This document shows, piece after piece, positions 56,509-64,000 of a DNA stretch of 64,000 nucleotides; the first letter of the stretch is position 1, and each line of letters opens with the position of its first letter. The translations under genes and the position numbers were made by a program. Source of the DNA: JACPUX01 sp964517465 (GTDB lineage Bacteria > Pseudomonadota > Gammaproteobacteria > Burkholderiales > Casimicrobiaceae); the NCBI GenBank assembly GCA_964517465.1, contig CAZFEK010000017.1, forward strand, positions 11,579-75,578, read 5' to 3'. Below the pieces are notes generated by a model, which saw only the letters and a program-made list of their open reading frames with translations, did not search any database and was not told the origin of the DNA.

Positions 56509-56838
56509 TCATTTTGCCAGCCCTTCGATACGTGCAGCACAGATCAGGTCGTTGCGCGTAATGGCGCCGGCGCTGTGGGTGAAATACCTCACCTCGCAAT
56601 CGGCGAAACGCACCCAGAGCTCCGGGTGATGATCGGCCGCTTCAGCGATGCCGGCGACCGCGTTGACGAAAGTGATGGTCTCCCGATAGCTGCCGAAGGG
56701 AAAGCGCTTCACCAAAGCGCCCCCGCGATCCTGCCAGCCCGGCAAAATCTTCAGTGCCACCGTGACTGCCGAGGGCTCGAGCGGGGGAGCGCCGGCCACG
56801 CAAGACTGGCCGGCCAGTTGTTTCAGCTCAGCGTTCAT
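56509..56838 (-). CDS. phhB: Pterin-4-alpha-carbinolamine dehydratase
   Basis: A 109-residue PCD. The motif ADHHPELWVRF with the active-site His pair is present, followed by YFTHSAGAITRNDLICAA. It recycles 4a-hydroxytetrahydrobiopterin or has a moonlighting role in pterin metabolism; no phenylalanine hydroxylase gene is in the window. It is in a minus-strand series M48 - cytochrome c - phhB - rsgA. Confidence 0.93.
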   Translation of the reverse strand: MNAELKQLAGQSCVAGAPPLEPSAVTVALKILPGWQDRGGALVKRFPFGSYRETITFVNAVAGIAEAADHHPELWVRFADCEVRYFTHSAGAITRNDLICAARIEGLAK

Positions 56839-56910
56839 GGCCCGGCCTGTATTCCCGGTCTTTCCCCACTGGGGGGTGTGCAGGGGGAGGCCTGCCGAGC
56901 CGCGCGAGCC

Positions 56911-57219
56911 TCATGGCTTGAACTGGTAATACCGGGTGTCGAGATAAGTGGCCAGATGCGCTTCTTCTTCCGGGAAAAGCGGCGCCTTCAATTGGCTGCC
57001 GCAGGAGTGCACTTGTTTGGCAAGCTCGGTGGGCCCGCGCACCCGGCGATCGGCCCTGGTGTAGATGATCTCCGCGTTGCCCTTCACCAGGCGTGAATGG
57101 CATTGAGCACATGGTCCTTCAACCATGGTGCGCGCGGCTGCGGCATCACGAACCTGCGGGTCCGCGGCAATGGCGTTTCCTGCAATGGCAAGGCAAAAAG
57201 CAAGGAACCCGTTTCTCAT
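56911..57219 (-). CDS. Small single-heme c-type cytochrome
   Basis: A 102-residue secreted protein: signal peptide MRNGFLAFCLAIAGNAIAA (cleavage near residue 20), then a CAQCH heme site preceded by T-M-V-E-G-P. The C-terminal half has S-C-G-S-Q-L-K-A-P-L-F-P-E-E-E and Y-L-D-T-R-Y-Y-Q-F-K-P. A Met in the expected distal position after the heme motif is absent; the only mature Met lies just before CxxCH. The family is common in Rhodocyclaceae and Thiobacillus-like genomes without a named role. GAGGGAGTAAGCTC precedes the start. It is 17 bases downstream of the M48 gene. Confidence 0.85.
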   Translation of the reverse strand: MRNGFLAFCLAIAGNAIAADPQVRDAAAARTMVEGPCAQCHSRLVKGNAEIIYTRADRRVRGPTELAKQVHSCGSQLKAPLFPEEEAHLATYLDTRYYQFKP

Positions 57220-57236
57220 GAGCTTACTCCCTCGAT

Positions 57237-58505
57237 TCAACTTTCCTGGCTAGCAAGGCGAGCCACGCGCGCGGCCGCCGGCGGATGAGAATCGTAAAAT
57301 GCCGAGTAGATTGGATCCGGCGTGAGGGTGCTGGCATTGTCCTCATAGAGCTTCACCAAAGCCTGCACCAGATCTCCCGCCGCCGCTTGCTCGGCCGCAT
57401 AACGATCGGCCTCGAACTCATGCCGTCGAGAATAGTGGCTGGCCAGCGGCGTAAACAAAAAGCTAAATTGGGGCAGGGCCAAGAAAAACAAGAGCAGCGC
57501 CGCGCCATAGTGCGGCGGCACCTGCGCCCCAGGCAGCCCCAAGCCGGCATAGAACCAGGGCTCGAGCATCAGCCAGGACAAAAGCCACAGAAAGGCCAGG
57601 CTGGCGCCAAAAATCCAAAGCATGCGCTTGAAAACATGGCGCCGCTTGAAATGCCCAAGCTCGTGCGCCAGCACCGCCACCACCTCGGATGGCGCGAGCC
57701 GGGACAGCAGGGTGTCGAAAAAGACGATGCGTTTGGCGGCGCCAAAACCGGTGAAATAGGCGTTGCCATGACTCGAACGCTTGGAACCGTCCATCACGAA
57801 CAGGCCGCGGGAGCGAAAGCCGCAACGAGTCAGCAGCGCTTCCACCTGGCAGCGCACGTTTTCTTCGGTGAGCGGGGAAAACTTGTTGAACAACGGCGCG
57901 ATCAAGGTGGGATAGATGGCCAGGAGCAATAGCTGAAAAGCCGTCCAAGCGCCCCATACGTAGAGCCACCACCATGGGCCCATCTGCGCCATCAGCCAAA
58001 GCACCAGCAGCAGCAAAGGCAGGCCCAGTGCGGCGCCTAGCCCAATCGCCTTGCCCAAGTCGGCAAGCCACAGGCGCCAGGTCATGCGATTGAAGCCGAA
58101 GCGTTCTTCGACGACGAAGGTGCCGTAAAGTCCGAAGGGTAGATTCACCAAACCCGATACGATCACGACGCCCAGGATCAGCGCCGTGTCGACAAAAATC
58201 GCGGCCTCCGCCAAGCCCTGTGCCCAGGTGAACAGAAGCGCAGCGCCGCCGCCCACGGTCAGCCACAGCAACAGGAGACTTTCGACCATCGTTTCGATCA
58301 TGGCCAGACGGGTCTTGGCGCACGTATAGTCGGCCGCCTTCTGGTGCGCGGCGAGGCTCACTCTTTCGGCGAAGGCCCGCGGCACGGCCGCCCGATGCGC
58401 GGCGACATGCTTCAGCTGGCGCCAGGCAAGCCAAAGGCGCGTAAGCAGAGAAAGCGTCAGCGCGGTCAAAAAAATCTGGGTGAAAAGCGGTGCGTTCATG
58501 CCCAT
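57237..58505 (-). CDS. M48 family metallopeptidase, Ste24/CAAX-protease-like, integral membrane
   Basis: A 422-residue protein with N-terminal membrane helices, a central M48 catalytic segment with HELGHFKRRH (zinc His and Glu), a second Glu in EFEADRYAAEQAA, and further hydrophobic helices around the catalytic region, as in Ste24/ZMPSTE24. It would cleave misfolded or prenyl-like membrane proteins; bacterial substrates are unknown. Start at 58505 or two codons later (58499). It is divergent from orn with about 60 bases between. Confidence 0.9.
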   Translation of the reverse strand: MGMNAPLFTQIFLTALTLSLLTRLWLAWRQLKHVAAHRAAVPRAFAERVSLAAHQKAADYTCAKTRLAMIETMVESLLLLWLTVGGGAALLFTWAQGLAEAAIFVDTALILGVVIVSGLVNLPFGLYGTFVVEERFGFNRMTWRLWLADLGKAIGLGAALGLPLLLLVLWLMAQMGPWWWLYVWGAWTAFQLLLLAIYPTLIAPLFNKFSPLTEENVRCQVEALLTRCGFRSRGLFVMDGSKRSSHGNAYFTGFGAAKRIVFFDTLLSRLAPSEVVAVLAHELGHFKRRHVFKRMLWIFGASLAFLWLLSWLMLEPWFYAGLGLPGAQVPPHYGAALLLFFLALPQFSFLFTPLASHYSRRHEFEADRYAAEQAAAGDLVQALVKLYEDNASTLTPDPIYSAFYDSHPPAAARVARLASQES

Positions 58506-58564
58506 GCGGCGATTGACAGCCTGTGAGAAAATGGCCGCCTATTACACCACAAACCGCAAGCCCC

Positions 58565-59110
58565 ATGCCTCAAGACGCAAATAACCTGATTTGGCTGGAC
58601 ATGGAAATGACCGGGCTCTACCCGGACAAAGACTTCATTCTCGAAGTGGCCATGGTGATTACCAACAGCCAGCTCGAAACGGTGGCCGAATCGCCGGTGC
58701 TGGTCGTCCATCAAAGCGATCCAGTGTTGCGTGCCATGGACGCCTGGAACCAAGCCACCCACGCCCGTTCCGGGTTGATCGACAAAGTGCGCGCTTCGCG
58801 TTGGTCTGCCGCCGAGGTGGAAAAGCAAATGCTCGCTTTTCTGGAACAGCACGTGCCTGCCAAGACCTCGCCCATGTGCGGCAATTCGATTTGCCAGGAC
58901 CGCCGTTTCTTGGCGCGCTGGATGCCCAAGCTCGAGGACTATTTTCATTATCGCAACCTGGATGTGAGCACACTCAAGGAACTGGTCAAGCGCTGGAAAC
59001 CCGATTTGGCCAAAGGGCTCACCAAACACGGCAAACACGAAGCCCTTGCCGATATCTACGAATCGATCGAAGAACTGAAATACTACCGCGAGCATTTCAT
59101 CAGGCTTTGA
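58565..59110 (+). CDS. orn: Oligoribonuclease
   Basis: A 181-residue DEDDh 3'-5' exonuclease that degrades 2-5-mers and pGpG. Motif I is NLIWLDMEMTGLYPD, motif II is MCGNSICQDRRF, and motif III is HGKHEALADIYESIEEL (His and Asp). Orn is essential in many gammaproteobacteria. The start at 58565 matches the family length; the frame upstream to 58523 overlaps the divergent promoter. The zinc-ribbon Nudix gene begins 1 base after the stop. Confidence 0.96.
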   Translation: MPQDANNLIWLDMEMTGLYPDKDFILEVAMVITNSQLETVAESPVLVVHQSDPVLRAMDAWNQATHARSGLIDKVRASRWSAAEVEKQMLAFLEQHVPAKTSPMCGNSICQDRRFLARWMPKLEDYFHYRNLDVSTLKELVKRWKPDLAKGLTKHGKHEALADIYESIEELKYYREHFIRL

Positions 59111-59111
59111 T

Positions 59112-59681
59112 GTGAAGTTCTGCAGCCACTGCGGCAGTGCCCGCATCGTCTTCCGCTGCCCGCCCGGGGACAACCTCCCGCGCCACATGTGCGAGGATTG
59201 CGGCACCATCCATTACCAAAACCCCAAGGTCGTGGTCGGCGCCTTGCCGGTGTGGCAAGACCAGGTGCTCTTGTGCAAGCGCGCGATCGAACCTCGCTTC
59301 GGCCTCTGGACCTTGCCGGCCGGTTTTCTGGAAAACGGCGAAACCATCGAAGCCGGCGCTCTGCGCGAGACTTTGGAGGAAGCGCATGCGCGGGTGGAGA
59401 TCGAGAAGCTCTACACCATGATCAGCCTGCCGCACATCAGCCAGATCTACGTCATGTTCAAGGCGCGGCTCTTGGATCTCGACTTTGGGCCAGGCGAAGA
59501 GAGCTTGGATGTGCGCCTGTTCGCCGAGGCGGAGATTCCTTGGGAGCAAATCGCTTTTCGCACCATCAGCCGCACGCTGCGGCTTTATTTCGCCGACCGT
59601 CACACCGGCCGGTTCGGCACGCACGTCAGTGCCTTGGAAGCCCGGCGGCCTCCGCTGCCCGAGCAAACGGGGGCGGCGTGA
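59112..59681 (+). CDS. Nudix hydrolase with N-terminal zinc ribbon
   Basis: A 189-residue protein. It has an N-terminal four-Cys zinc ribbon (FCSHCGS...MCEDCGTIHYQNP) and a Nudix domain whose box reads GFLENGETIEAGALRETLEEAHA (59331-59399). The final Gly of the consensus EExGU is His here; the metal-binding E residues are retained. The ribbon layout resembles NudC/NADH pyrophosphatase, but the protein is shorter and lacks the usual SQPWPFPxS segment, so a different nucleotide substrate is likely. GTG start, 1 base after orn. Confidence 0.9.
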   Translation: MKFCSHCGSARIVFRCPPGDNLPRHMCEDCGTIHYQNPKVVVGALPVWQDQVLLCKRAIEPRFGLWTLPAGFLENGETIEAGALRETLEEAHARVEIEKLYTMISLPHISQIYVMFKARLLDLDFGPGEESLDVRLFAEAEIPWEQIAFRTISRTLRLYFADRHTGRFGTHVSALEARRPPLPEQTGAA

Positions 59682-59688
59682 CCGGGAC

Positions 59689-59922
59689 ATGATCAAGGCT
59701 GCGGCCGGTGCGCTCATCGGCTTGGCCTCGATGGTGATCCTTTTCCTTGCCGATCCTGCTTGGGACTGCAATCTTGAAGTGGAAGCACCCCGCATCATCG
59801 AGCAGACACCGCGCTCTTTCAAATCCGAAGGCGGCGCAATTCTCACCACGGGATCGCTGCTCACTTCGCACTACATTGGCCGCCATCACGCGCGAGTGAG
59901 GGCGACCCGAGACGAGGTGTAA
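59689..59922 (+). CDS. Small hypothetical protein with an N-terminal membrane segment
   Basis: A 77-codon frame. The first ~20 residues are hydrophobic with one Lys (MIKAAAGALIGLASMVILFL), followed by a polar tail containing a single Cys (WDCNLEVEAP). It starts 7 bases after the Nudix stop, so it may be coupled to it; GACCGGGAC is a weak Shine-Dalgarno. No family is recognised. A chance frame cannot be excluded, because a longer frame continues upstream over the Nudix gene. Confidence 0.45.
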   Translation: MIKAAAGALIGLASMVILFLADPAWDCNLEVEAPRIIEQTPRSFKSEGGAILTTGSLLTSHYIGRHHARVRATRDEV

Positions 59923-60025
59923 GCTGGCCAGGCCATCGAAGCTTCGGGCCGCCAGCTTGGCTACTGTGCTCAACAAGGCTCGCCTGGCAGGAGCGCATTG
60001 CCAAACAAGCACCTTCCGCTGCGTC

Positions 60026-60865
60026 TTACTCGACGCGCTCGCGATGGCCGCCAAGACCCAAGTAGGTTTCGATCACTCGCGGATCCTTGGCCAGGACGCC
60101 ACTTTCGCCTTCGAGCACGACGCTCCCCGTTTCCAGCACATAGGCATAGTCGGCGATTTGGAGCGCCGCTCTCGCGTTCTGTTCGACCAGCAGTATGGCG
60201 ACTCCGGTTTGGCGCAAGTTCGAGATGATGTGGAAGATCTCTCTTACGACGATCGGGGCAAGACCGAGGCTGGGTTCATCGAGCATCAATAGCTTGGGTT
60301 TGGCCATGAGAGCGCGGCCCAGGGCCAGCATCTGCCGTTCTCCGCCGGACAGAGTGGCGGCGAGCTGGCCTCGGCGCTCTTGGAGGCGCGGGAAAATGGC
60401 GAACACCTCGTCCATCGACTGCGCCTGATCGCGATGTCCGGAGCGATAGCGCTGAAAGCCGCCAAGCTGGAGATTGTCTTCCACGCTCATGGTGCCAAAG
60501 AGTTCGCGCTTCTCCGGAACCAAGGTCATGCCCAAAGCGACCTGGCGCTCGATATCGCCGACGGTCTCCGGTTCGCCGGCAAAGCGGATGCTGCCCCGAT
60601 GCGGCAGTAACCCCATGATGGCGGAGAGCAGCGTTGTTTTTCCGGCGCCGTTGGGTCCGATCACCGTGGCGATGCTGCCGCTGCGGACGCTGAGCGCCAC
60701 CTCATGCAGCGCTTCTACTTTGCCGTAGGACACGCCAAGGCGGCTCACTTCCAAGAGAGCTGGCGCTTGGGTCGCCGGGGTTGCGGGGAAGGAAACGCCG
60801 GCAAGTGAACCGAGCGGCCTCGGTTCGGGTTTGACCTGGGTTGCATTCGGTGCGTCCGGCTTCAT
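60026..60865 (-). CDS. livF: Branched-chain amino acid-type ABC transporter ATPase LivF
   Basis: A 279-residue ABC ATPase: Walker A (GPNGAGKTT), Q-loop region with VPEKRELF, signature LSGGERQMLALGRAL, and Walker B (LLMLDEPSLGLAP). The LivF-type EKRELFGTM phrase is diagnostic of the HAAT family. The N-terminal ~35 residues (Pro-rich) precede the domain. It overlaps livM-livG by 4 bases. The transported compound may be branched-chain amino acids, urea or a short-chain amide; the binding protein is not in the window. Confidence 0.93.
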   Translation of the reverse strand: MKPDAPNATQVKPEPRPLGSLAGVSFPATPATQAPALLEVSRLGVSYGKVEALHEVALSVRSGSIATVIGPNGAGKTTLLSAIMGLLPHRGSIRFAGEPETVGDIERQVALGMTLVPEKRELFGTMSVEDNLQLGGFQRYRSGHRDQAQSMDEVFAIFPRLQERRGQLAATLSGGERQMLALGRALMAKPKLLMLDEPSLGLAPIVVREIFHIISNLRQTGVAILLVEQNARAALQIADYAYVLETGSVVLEGESGVLAKDPRVIETYLGLGGHRERVE

Positions 60866-62622
60866 GCCACTCCTCCGAGATAGGCTTCGAGCACCAAGGG
60901 GTTCTTCTGAACCTCTTCGGGCAGCCCTTCGGCGATCTTTTCGCCGAACTCCATCACGACCACGCGGTCGGCCAGCCCCATGACAAAATCCATGTCGTGC
61001 TCCACGAGCAATATCCCCATGTTTTCGGCCCGCAGCTTGCGCAGCAACTCAGCCAAAGCGCGTTTCTCCAAATGCCGCAAGCCCGCCGCGGGCTCATCGA
61101 GCAAAAGCAGGCAGGGATCGGCACAAAGCGCGCGGGCGATTTCGAGGATGCGTTGTTGTCCGAGAGCGAGACTCCCTGCTTCCTCATATGCGTGCTCGGC
61201 TAGACCCACTCTTTCGAGTTGGTAACGCGCTTCCTGGAGAAGACTGGACTCTTCCCCTCGATCGGCACGCAGCGCCGCAGAAACGACGCCTTTGGACCCT
61301 CGCAAATGAGCGCCGATGGCTACGTTTTCAATTACGCTCATGTCGGGTAACAGTCGGACGTGCTGAAAACTGCGGCCAAGTCCGCGCTGCGCGATCTGTC
61401 GCGCGGCAAGTCGCTCGATGCGTTCCCCGCGTAAGCGAATTTCGCCGCTGGTGAGCGCATCGACTCCCGAAATGCAGTTGAAGAGCGTGCTTTTTCCGGC
61501 CCCGTTGGGCCCGATCAACGCCAGCACCTCGCCGGCGAAAACGGAAAAACTCACATCTTTGTTGGCGACTAGGCCGCCAAATTGTTTTCGCGCCTCTTTG
61601 ACTTCGAGCAGCATCTCGCCTTGGTCGGGCATGGCGCGCCGCGGCAAGGGCGCAGCATCGTCCAGCGCCGGTTTCTCGCTGGACGGCGCCCAGCAACGGG
61701 CGAGCCAAGGCCAGATTCCGCCCCGCGCCCATTGCAGGACCAGCACCAAAAGCGCGCCAAAAAAGATCACCTCGAAGTTGCCGGTTTGACCAAACAAGCC
61801 GGGTAGGACTTCTTGCAGCCACTGTTTGAGCACGGTAATCAGCGCCGCGCCGGCCAGCGCGCCCCAGACATGACCCGCACCGCCGACCACGATCATGAAC
61901 AGATACTCGATGCCGGCCTGCAAGCCGAAAGGCGTCGGATTGACGAAGCGTTGCAGGTGAGCGTAGAGCCAGCCCGAAAGCGACGCATAAAGCGCAGCGA
62001 CGAGAAAGATGGTGATCTTGGCGGCGCGCGTATCGGCGCCCATCGCTTCGACCATCAGGCAACCGCCATTGAGTGCGCGGATCGCGCGACCTTGGCGCGA
62101 ATCGAGCAAGTTTTGAGTCAGGAACACCGCGCCCAGCGCGCTCAACCAAATCAAATAGAAGTATCGCCGGCCGGTATCGAACTTCCATCCGAAAATCTCG
62201 ATCGGCGAGATGCCCGAGATTCCGGTGTGCCCACCCAGGAACTCCACGTTGCCGAACAGGAAATACAGGCTGATGGCCCAAGCGATTGTCCCCAGGGGCA
62301 AGTAGTGTCCCGACAAGCGCAGCGTGAGCCAACCCAGCAGCAGCGCCACGCCGGCCGTCAAGGCAAGACCCAGCACCAGACCCAGCCAGGGCGAGAGGGC
62401 GTAGGTGGAACCCAAATAAGCGGTGCTGTAGGCGCCGATGCCGACGAAAGCGGCTTGCCCGAAAGAGGTCAGGCCGCCGACCCCAGTGAGCAGTACCAGA
62501 CCCACGGCGACGATGGCATAAAGCCCGATGTAATTGAGCAAAGTGACGTAGAACTCGGGCAGCCCCAGCGGCGCCACAGCCAAAAGCAGCACGAAGACAA
62601 AAAGCGGAAGCCGGCGCTTCAT
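60862..62622 (-). CDS. Fused LivM permease - LivG ATPase of a HAAT-family ABC transporter
   Basis: A 586-residue fusion. Residues ~1-320 are a LivM-like permease with about eight helices (VLLTGVGGLTSFGQAAFVGIGAY; VVGGAGHVWGALAGAALI). After a short linker (~320-340) residues ~340-586 are a LivG-like ATPase: Walker A GPNGAGKSTLFN, signature SLALGQQRILEIARAL, Walker B LLLLDEPAAGLRHLE. One reading frame is continuous, with no stop or frameshift at the junction. Four-base overlaps on both sides (livH, livF) keep the operon coupled. Such fusions are known from some betaproteobacterial HAAT systems. Confidence 0.92.
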   Translation of the reverse strand: MKRRLPLFVFVLLLAVAPLGLPEFYVTLLNYIGLYAIVAVGLVLLTGVGGLTSFGQAAFVGIGAYSTAYLGSTYALSPWLGLVLGLALTAGVALLLGWLTLRLSGHYLPLGTIAWAISLYFLFGNVEFLGGHTGISGISPIEIFGWKFDTGRRYFYLIWLSALGAVFLTQNLLDSRQGRAIRALNGGCLMVEAMGADTRAAKITIFLVAALYASLSGWLYAHLQRFVNPTPFGLQAGIEYLFMIVVGGAGHVWGALAGAALITVLKQWLQEVLPGLFGQTGNFEVIFFGALLVLVLQWARGGIWPWLARCWAPSSEKPALDDAAPLPRRAMPDQGEMLLEVKEARKQFGGLVANKDVSFSVFAGEVLALIGPNGAGKSTLFNCISGVDALTSGEIRLRGERIERLAARQIAQRGLGRSFQHVRLLPDMSVIENVAIGAHLRGSKGVVSAALRADRGEESSLLQEARYQLERVGLAEHAYEEAGSLALGQQRILEIARALCADPCLLLLDEPAAGLRHLEKRALAELLRKLRAENMGILLVEHDMDFVMGLADRVVVMEFGEKIAEGLPEEVQKNPLVLEAYLGGVA

Positions 62623-63656
62623 TCTTCTTCCTCGTTTTGGTGAGTATGAATCGAACGCCAGAGCAGCACGGGAATGATCAGCGTGAACACGATCACCTCC
62701 TTGAAGGCGCTGGCCCAGAACGAAGAATAAGCTTCCAGCAAACCGACCAGAACCGCTCCGGCGGCGGCAATGGGGTAACTGACCAGGCCGCCGACGATGG
62801 CGCCGACGAAACCTTTGAGTCCCACCAAGAAGCCGCTGTCATAGTAGATCGTGGTGATGGGCGCGATCAGAATTCCAGACAAGGCGCCCATGCCCGCCGC
62901 GAGCGTGAAGGTGAGTTTGCCCGCCATGGTCGCCGACACGCCCATCAAGCGTGCGCCGACCCGGTTTACGGCGGTTGCCCGCAGCGCCTTCCCATAAAGC
63001 GTGTGGCCGAAGAAACGATAGAGCCCCAGGATCAAGAATGCGCTCGTTCCCAGCACCCAAAGCGTTTGCCCGCTAACGGTCAGCGCGCCCCAGTCGAACC
63101 GAGCGTCGCTGAACGGCGGCGTGCGCGAGCCTTCGGCGCCGAAAAAGACCAGTCCCAAGCCCACCAAGGCCAGATGCACCGCCACCGAAACGATCAACAG
63201 CACCAACACCGATGAATCGGCCAAGGGTTGGTAGGCGAGGCGGTAGAGCATCGGTCCCAAAGGAACGACGATGAGCAGCGCGAGTGCCACTTGCGTGATC
63301 TGGGGCAATCCGCCAGGTGAGATCACCAGCACCAAGGCGGCGATTGCCGCCGGCAGCGCAAGGTTCCAGGCGAGGATTCGCGCAAGACGTTTTTGCTCGC
63401 CGCGACGCAAGGCCGTCGCACTTTCGACGAGCGCCACTGCGGCTCCTGCACCGAGCAGAAGCCAGAGTGTCCCCGGAGTTTTTCCGGCTTGCAACGCGGC
63501 CAAGGTAAGCGCGCCGTAAGCGACAAATTCTCCCTGGGGGATAAAAATGATCCGCGTCACCGCAAAAACCAGCACGGTGGCCAGCGCCAGCAGGGCGTAA
63601 ATCGCACCGTTACTGATACCGTCTTGGCCCAGCAAAAGGGCGATGGTGAGATCCAT
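62619..63656 (-). CDS. livH: LivH-type permease of a HAAT-family ABC transporter
   Basis: A 345-residue membrane protein with roughly eight hydrophobic segments. Typical LivH traits are QDGISNGAIYALLALATVLVFAVTRIIFIPQGEF at the start and MGALSGILIAPITTIYYDSGFLVGLKGFVGAIVGG near the end. It forms the membrane pore with the LivM half. The start follows a 93-base gap after the thiolase gene. Confidence 0.93.
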   Translation of the reverse strand: MDLTIALLLGQDGISNGAIYALLALATVLVFAVTRIIFIPQGEFVAYGALTLAALQAGKTPGTLWLLLGAGAAVALVESATALRRGEQKRLARILAWNLALPAAIAALVLVISPGGLPQITQVALALLIVVPLGPMLYRLAYQPLADSSVLVLLIVSVAVHLALVGLGLVFFGAEGSRTPPFSDARFDWGALTVSGQTLWVLGTSAFLILGLYRFFGHTLYGKALRATAVNRVGARLMGVSATMAGKLTFTLAAGMGALSGILIAPITTIYYDSGFLVGLKGFVGAIVGGLVSYPIAAAGAVLVGLLEAYSSFWASAFKEVIVFTLIIPVLLWRSIHTHQNEEEE

Positions 63657-63749
63657 GAGTCGTGTTCCAAGGTATGTCGAATATATCCGCCGCCGGCGCC
63701 AGGGACGGGTAGATCGCGGGATCGCGAAACGCCTTTTAGGTGGTTCGCA

Positions 63750-64000
63750 CTATTGCCGGAAGCGGGATTGTTCGCTCACTCGCAGCACCAGCGCCATGCC
63801 GGAATCGCCGGCGGCGCAGCCGGTGAACAGGCCGACGCCGCCGCCGCGCAGCGCCAGCTCCTCGATCAGCTCGATGGTGGAGCGCAGGCCGGTGGGGCCT
63901 TGCGGGTGACCCCAGATCAGCGAGCAACCGTAGTTGTTCATCTTCTCCAGCGGGAAGCCGGTCTCGCGGGCGAAGGCGATGTCGTTGGCGGCGAAGGGGT
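63750..64000 (-). CDS. Thiolase family protein, C-terminal part
   Basis: The frame is open from the window edge to a stop at 63750-63752. The ~82 residues are thiolase-like: PFAANDIAFARETGFPLEKMNNYG, then WGHPQGPTGLRSTIELIEEL and FTGCAAGDSGMALVL. The His of the GHP motif and the C-terminal catalytic Cys are present, though the surrounding GxG is altered (TGCAAGDSG). It would be an acyl-CoA acetyltransferase, perhaps related to degradation. It ends 93 bases upstream of livH, on the same strand. Confidence 0.88.
   Translation of the reverse strand, partial: PFAANDIAFARETGFPLEKMNNYGCSLIWGHPQGPTGLRSTIELIEELALRGGGVGLFTGCAAGDSGMALVLRVSEQSRFRQ

Overview
The window looks like a chromosome segment of a GC-rich betaproteobacterium, probably an autotrophic or facultatively autotrophic member of a Rhodocyclaceae/Thiobacillus/Sulfuricella-like lineage. 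This rests on gene content and order: ilvA followed by pilG-H-I-J-chpA; a yqgE-ruvX-pyrR-pyrB-pyrC' cluster; rpsU-yqeY-dnaG-rpoD with a very long basic RpoD N-terminus; rpsO-pnp; and a form II RuBisCO cluster (cbbR | cbbM-fbp-prk). The genus cannot be fixed from sequence reading alone. I see no insertion sequence, prophage, integrated plasmid, CRISPR array or rRNA operon.

Layout. 1-10.2 kb: 3' end of threonine dehydratase, then a complete Pil-Chp chemosensory operon for twitching motility, with a 1998-residue ChpA carrying several Hpt-like modules. 10.2-14.0 kb: yqgE, ruvX, pyrR, pyrB and a dihydroorotase homologue that has lost almost all its metal ligands. 14.0-16.3 kb: a poorly coding patch with an SDR gene fragment, a small membrane protein, a small lipoprotein, a CAU-anticodon tRNA and a small secreted protein. 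16.4-22.4 kb, minus strand: a UgpQ-like phosphodiesterase, a DUF4442 thioesterase-like protein, a VOC protein and an RND efflux pump with its adaptor. 22.7-26.3 kb: RidA, a class III aminotransferase, ogt, xerD and ybaK. 26.4-33.8 kb: folB, plsY, tsaD and the macromolecular synthesis operon. 33.9-43.7 kb: a cation antiporter, a Pat-type protein acetyltransferase, tRNA-Ser, rppH, a YIP1 protein, proB-obgE-GT39 coupled by 4-base overlaps, and rpmE.

43.8-52.5 kb: assorted enzymes (GNAT, a sorbosone dehydrogenase-like protein, an NTF2-like protein), an unusual stand-alone protein with a ClpX-type zinc finger, then the Calvin-cycle cluster cbbM-fbp-prk, divergent from cbbR, with palindromic LysR-type sites between. 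52.7-59.9 kb: rpsO, pnp, rsgA, phhB, a small cytochrome c, an M48 protease, oligoribonuclease, a zinc-ribbon Nudix hydrolase and a small membrane ORF. 60.0-64.0 kb: a branched-chain amino acid (or similar) ABC transporter in which LivM and LivG are fused, and the 3' end of a thiolase.

How the parts work together: RuBisCO, phosphoribulokinase and FBPase supply the Calvin-cycle-specific steps under CbbR control. The Pil-Chp system couples surface or chemical signals to type IV pilus motors encoded elsewhere. Most of the remainder is housekeeping (translation, RNA decay, DNA replication, pyrimidine, proline and folate metabolism). I found no large uncharacterised multi-gene system. The items most worth following up are the degenerate dihydroorotase coupled to PyrB, the ClpX-zinc-finger protein, the RpoD extension, the LivM-LivG fusion, the GT39-obgE-proB coupling, the variant active-site motif in the FBPase, and two or three unnamed small proteins.
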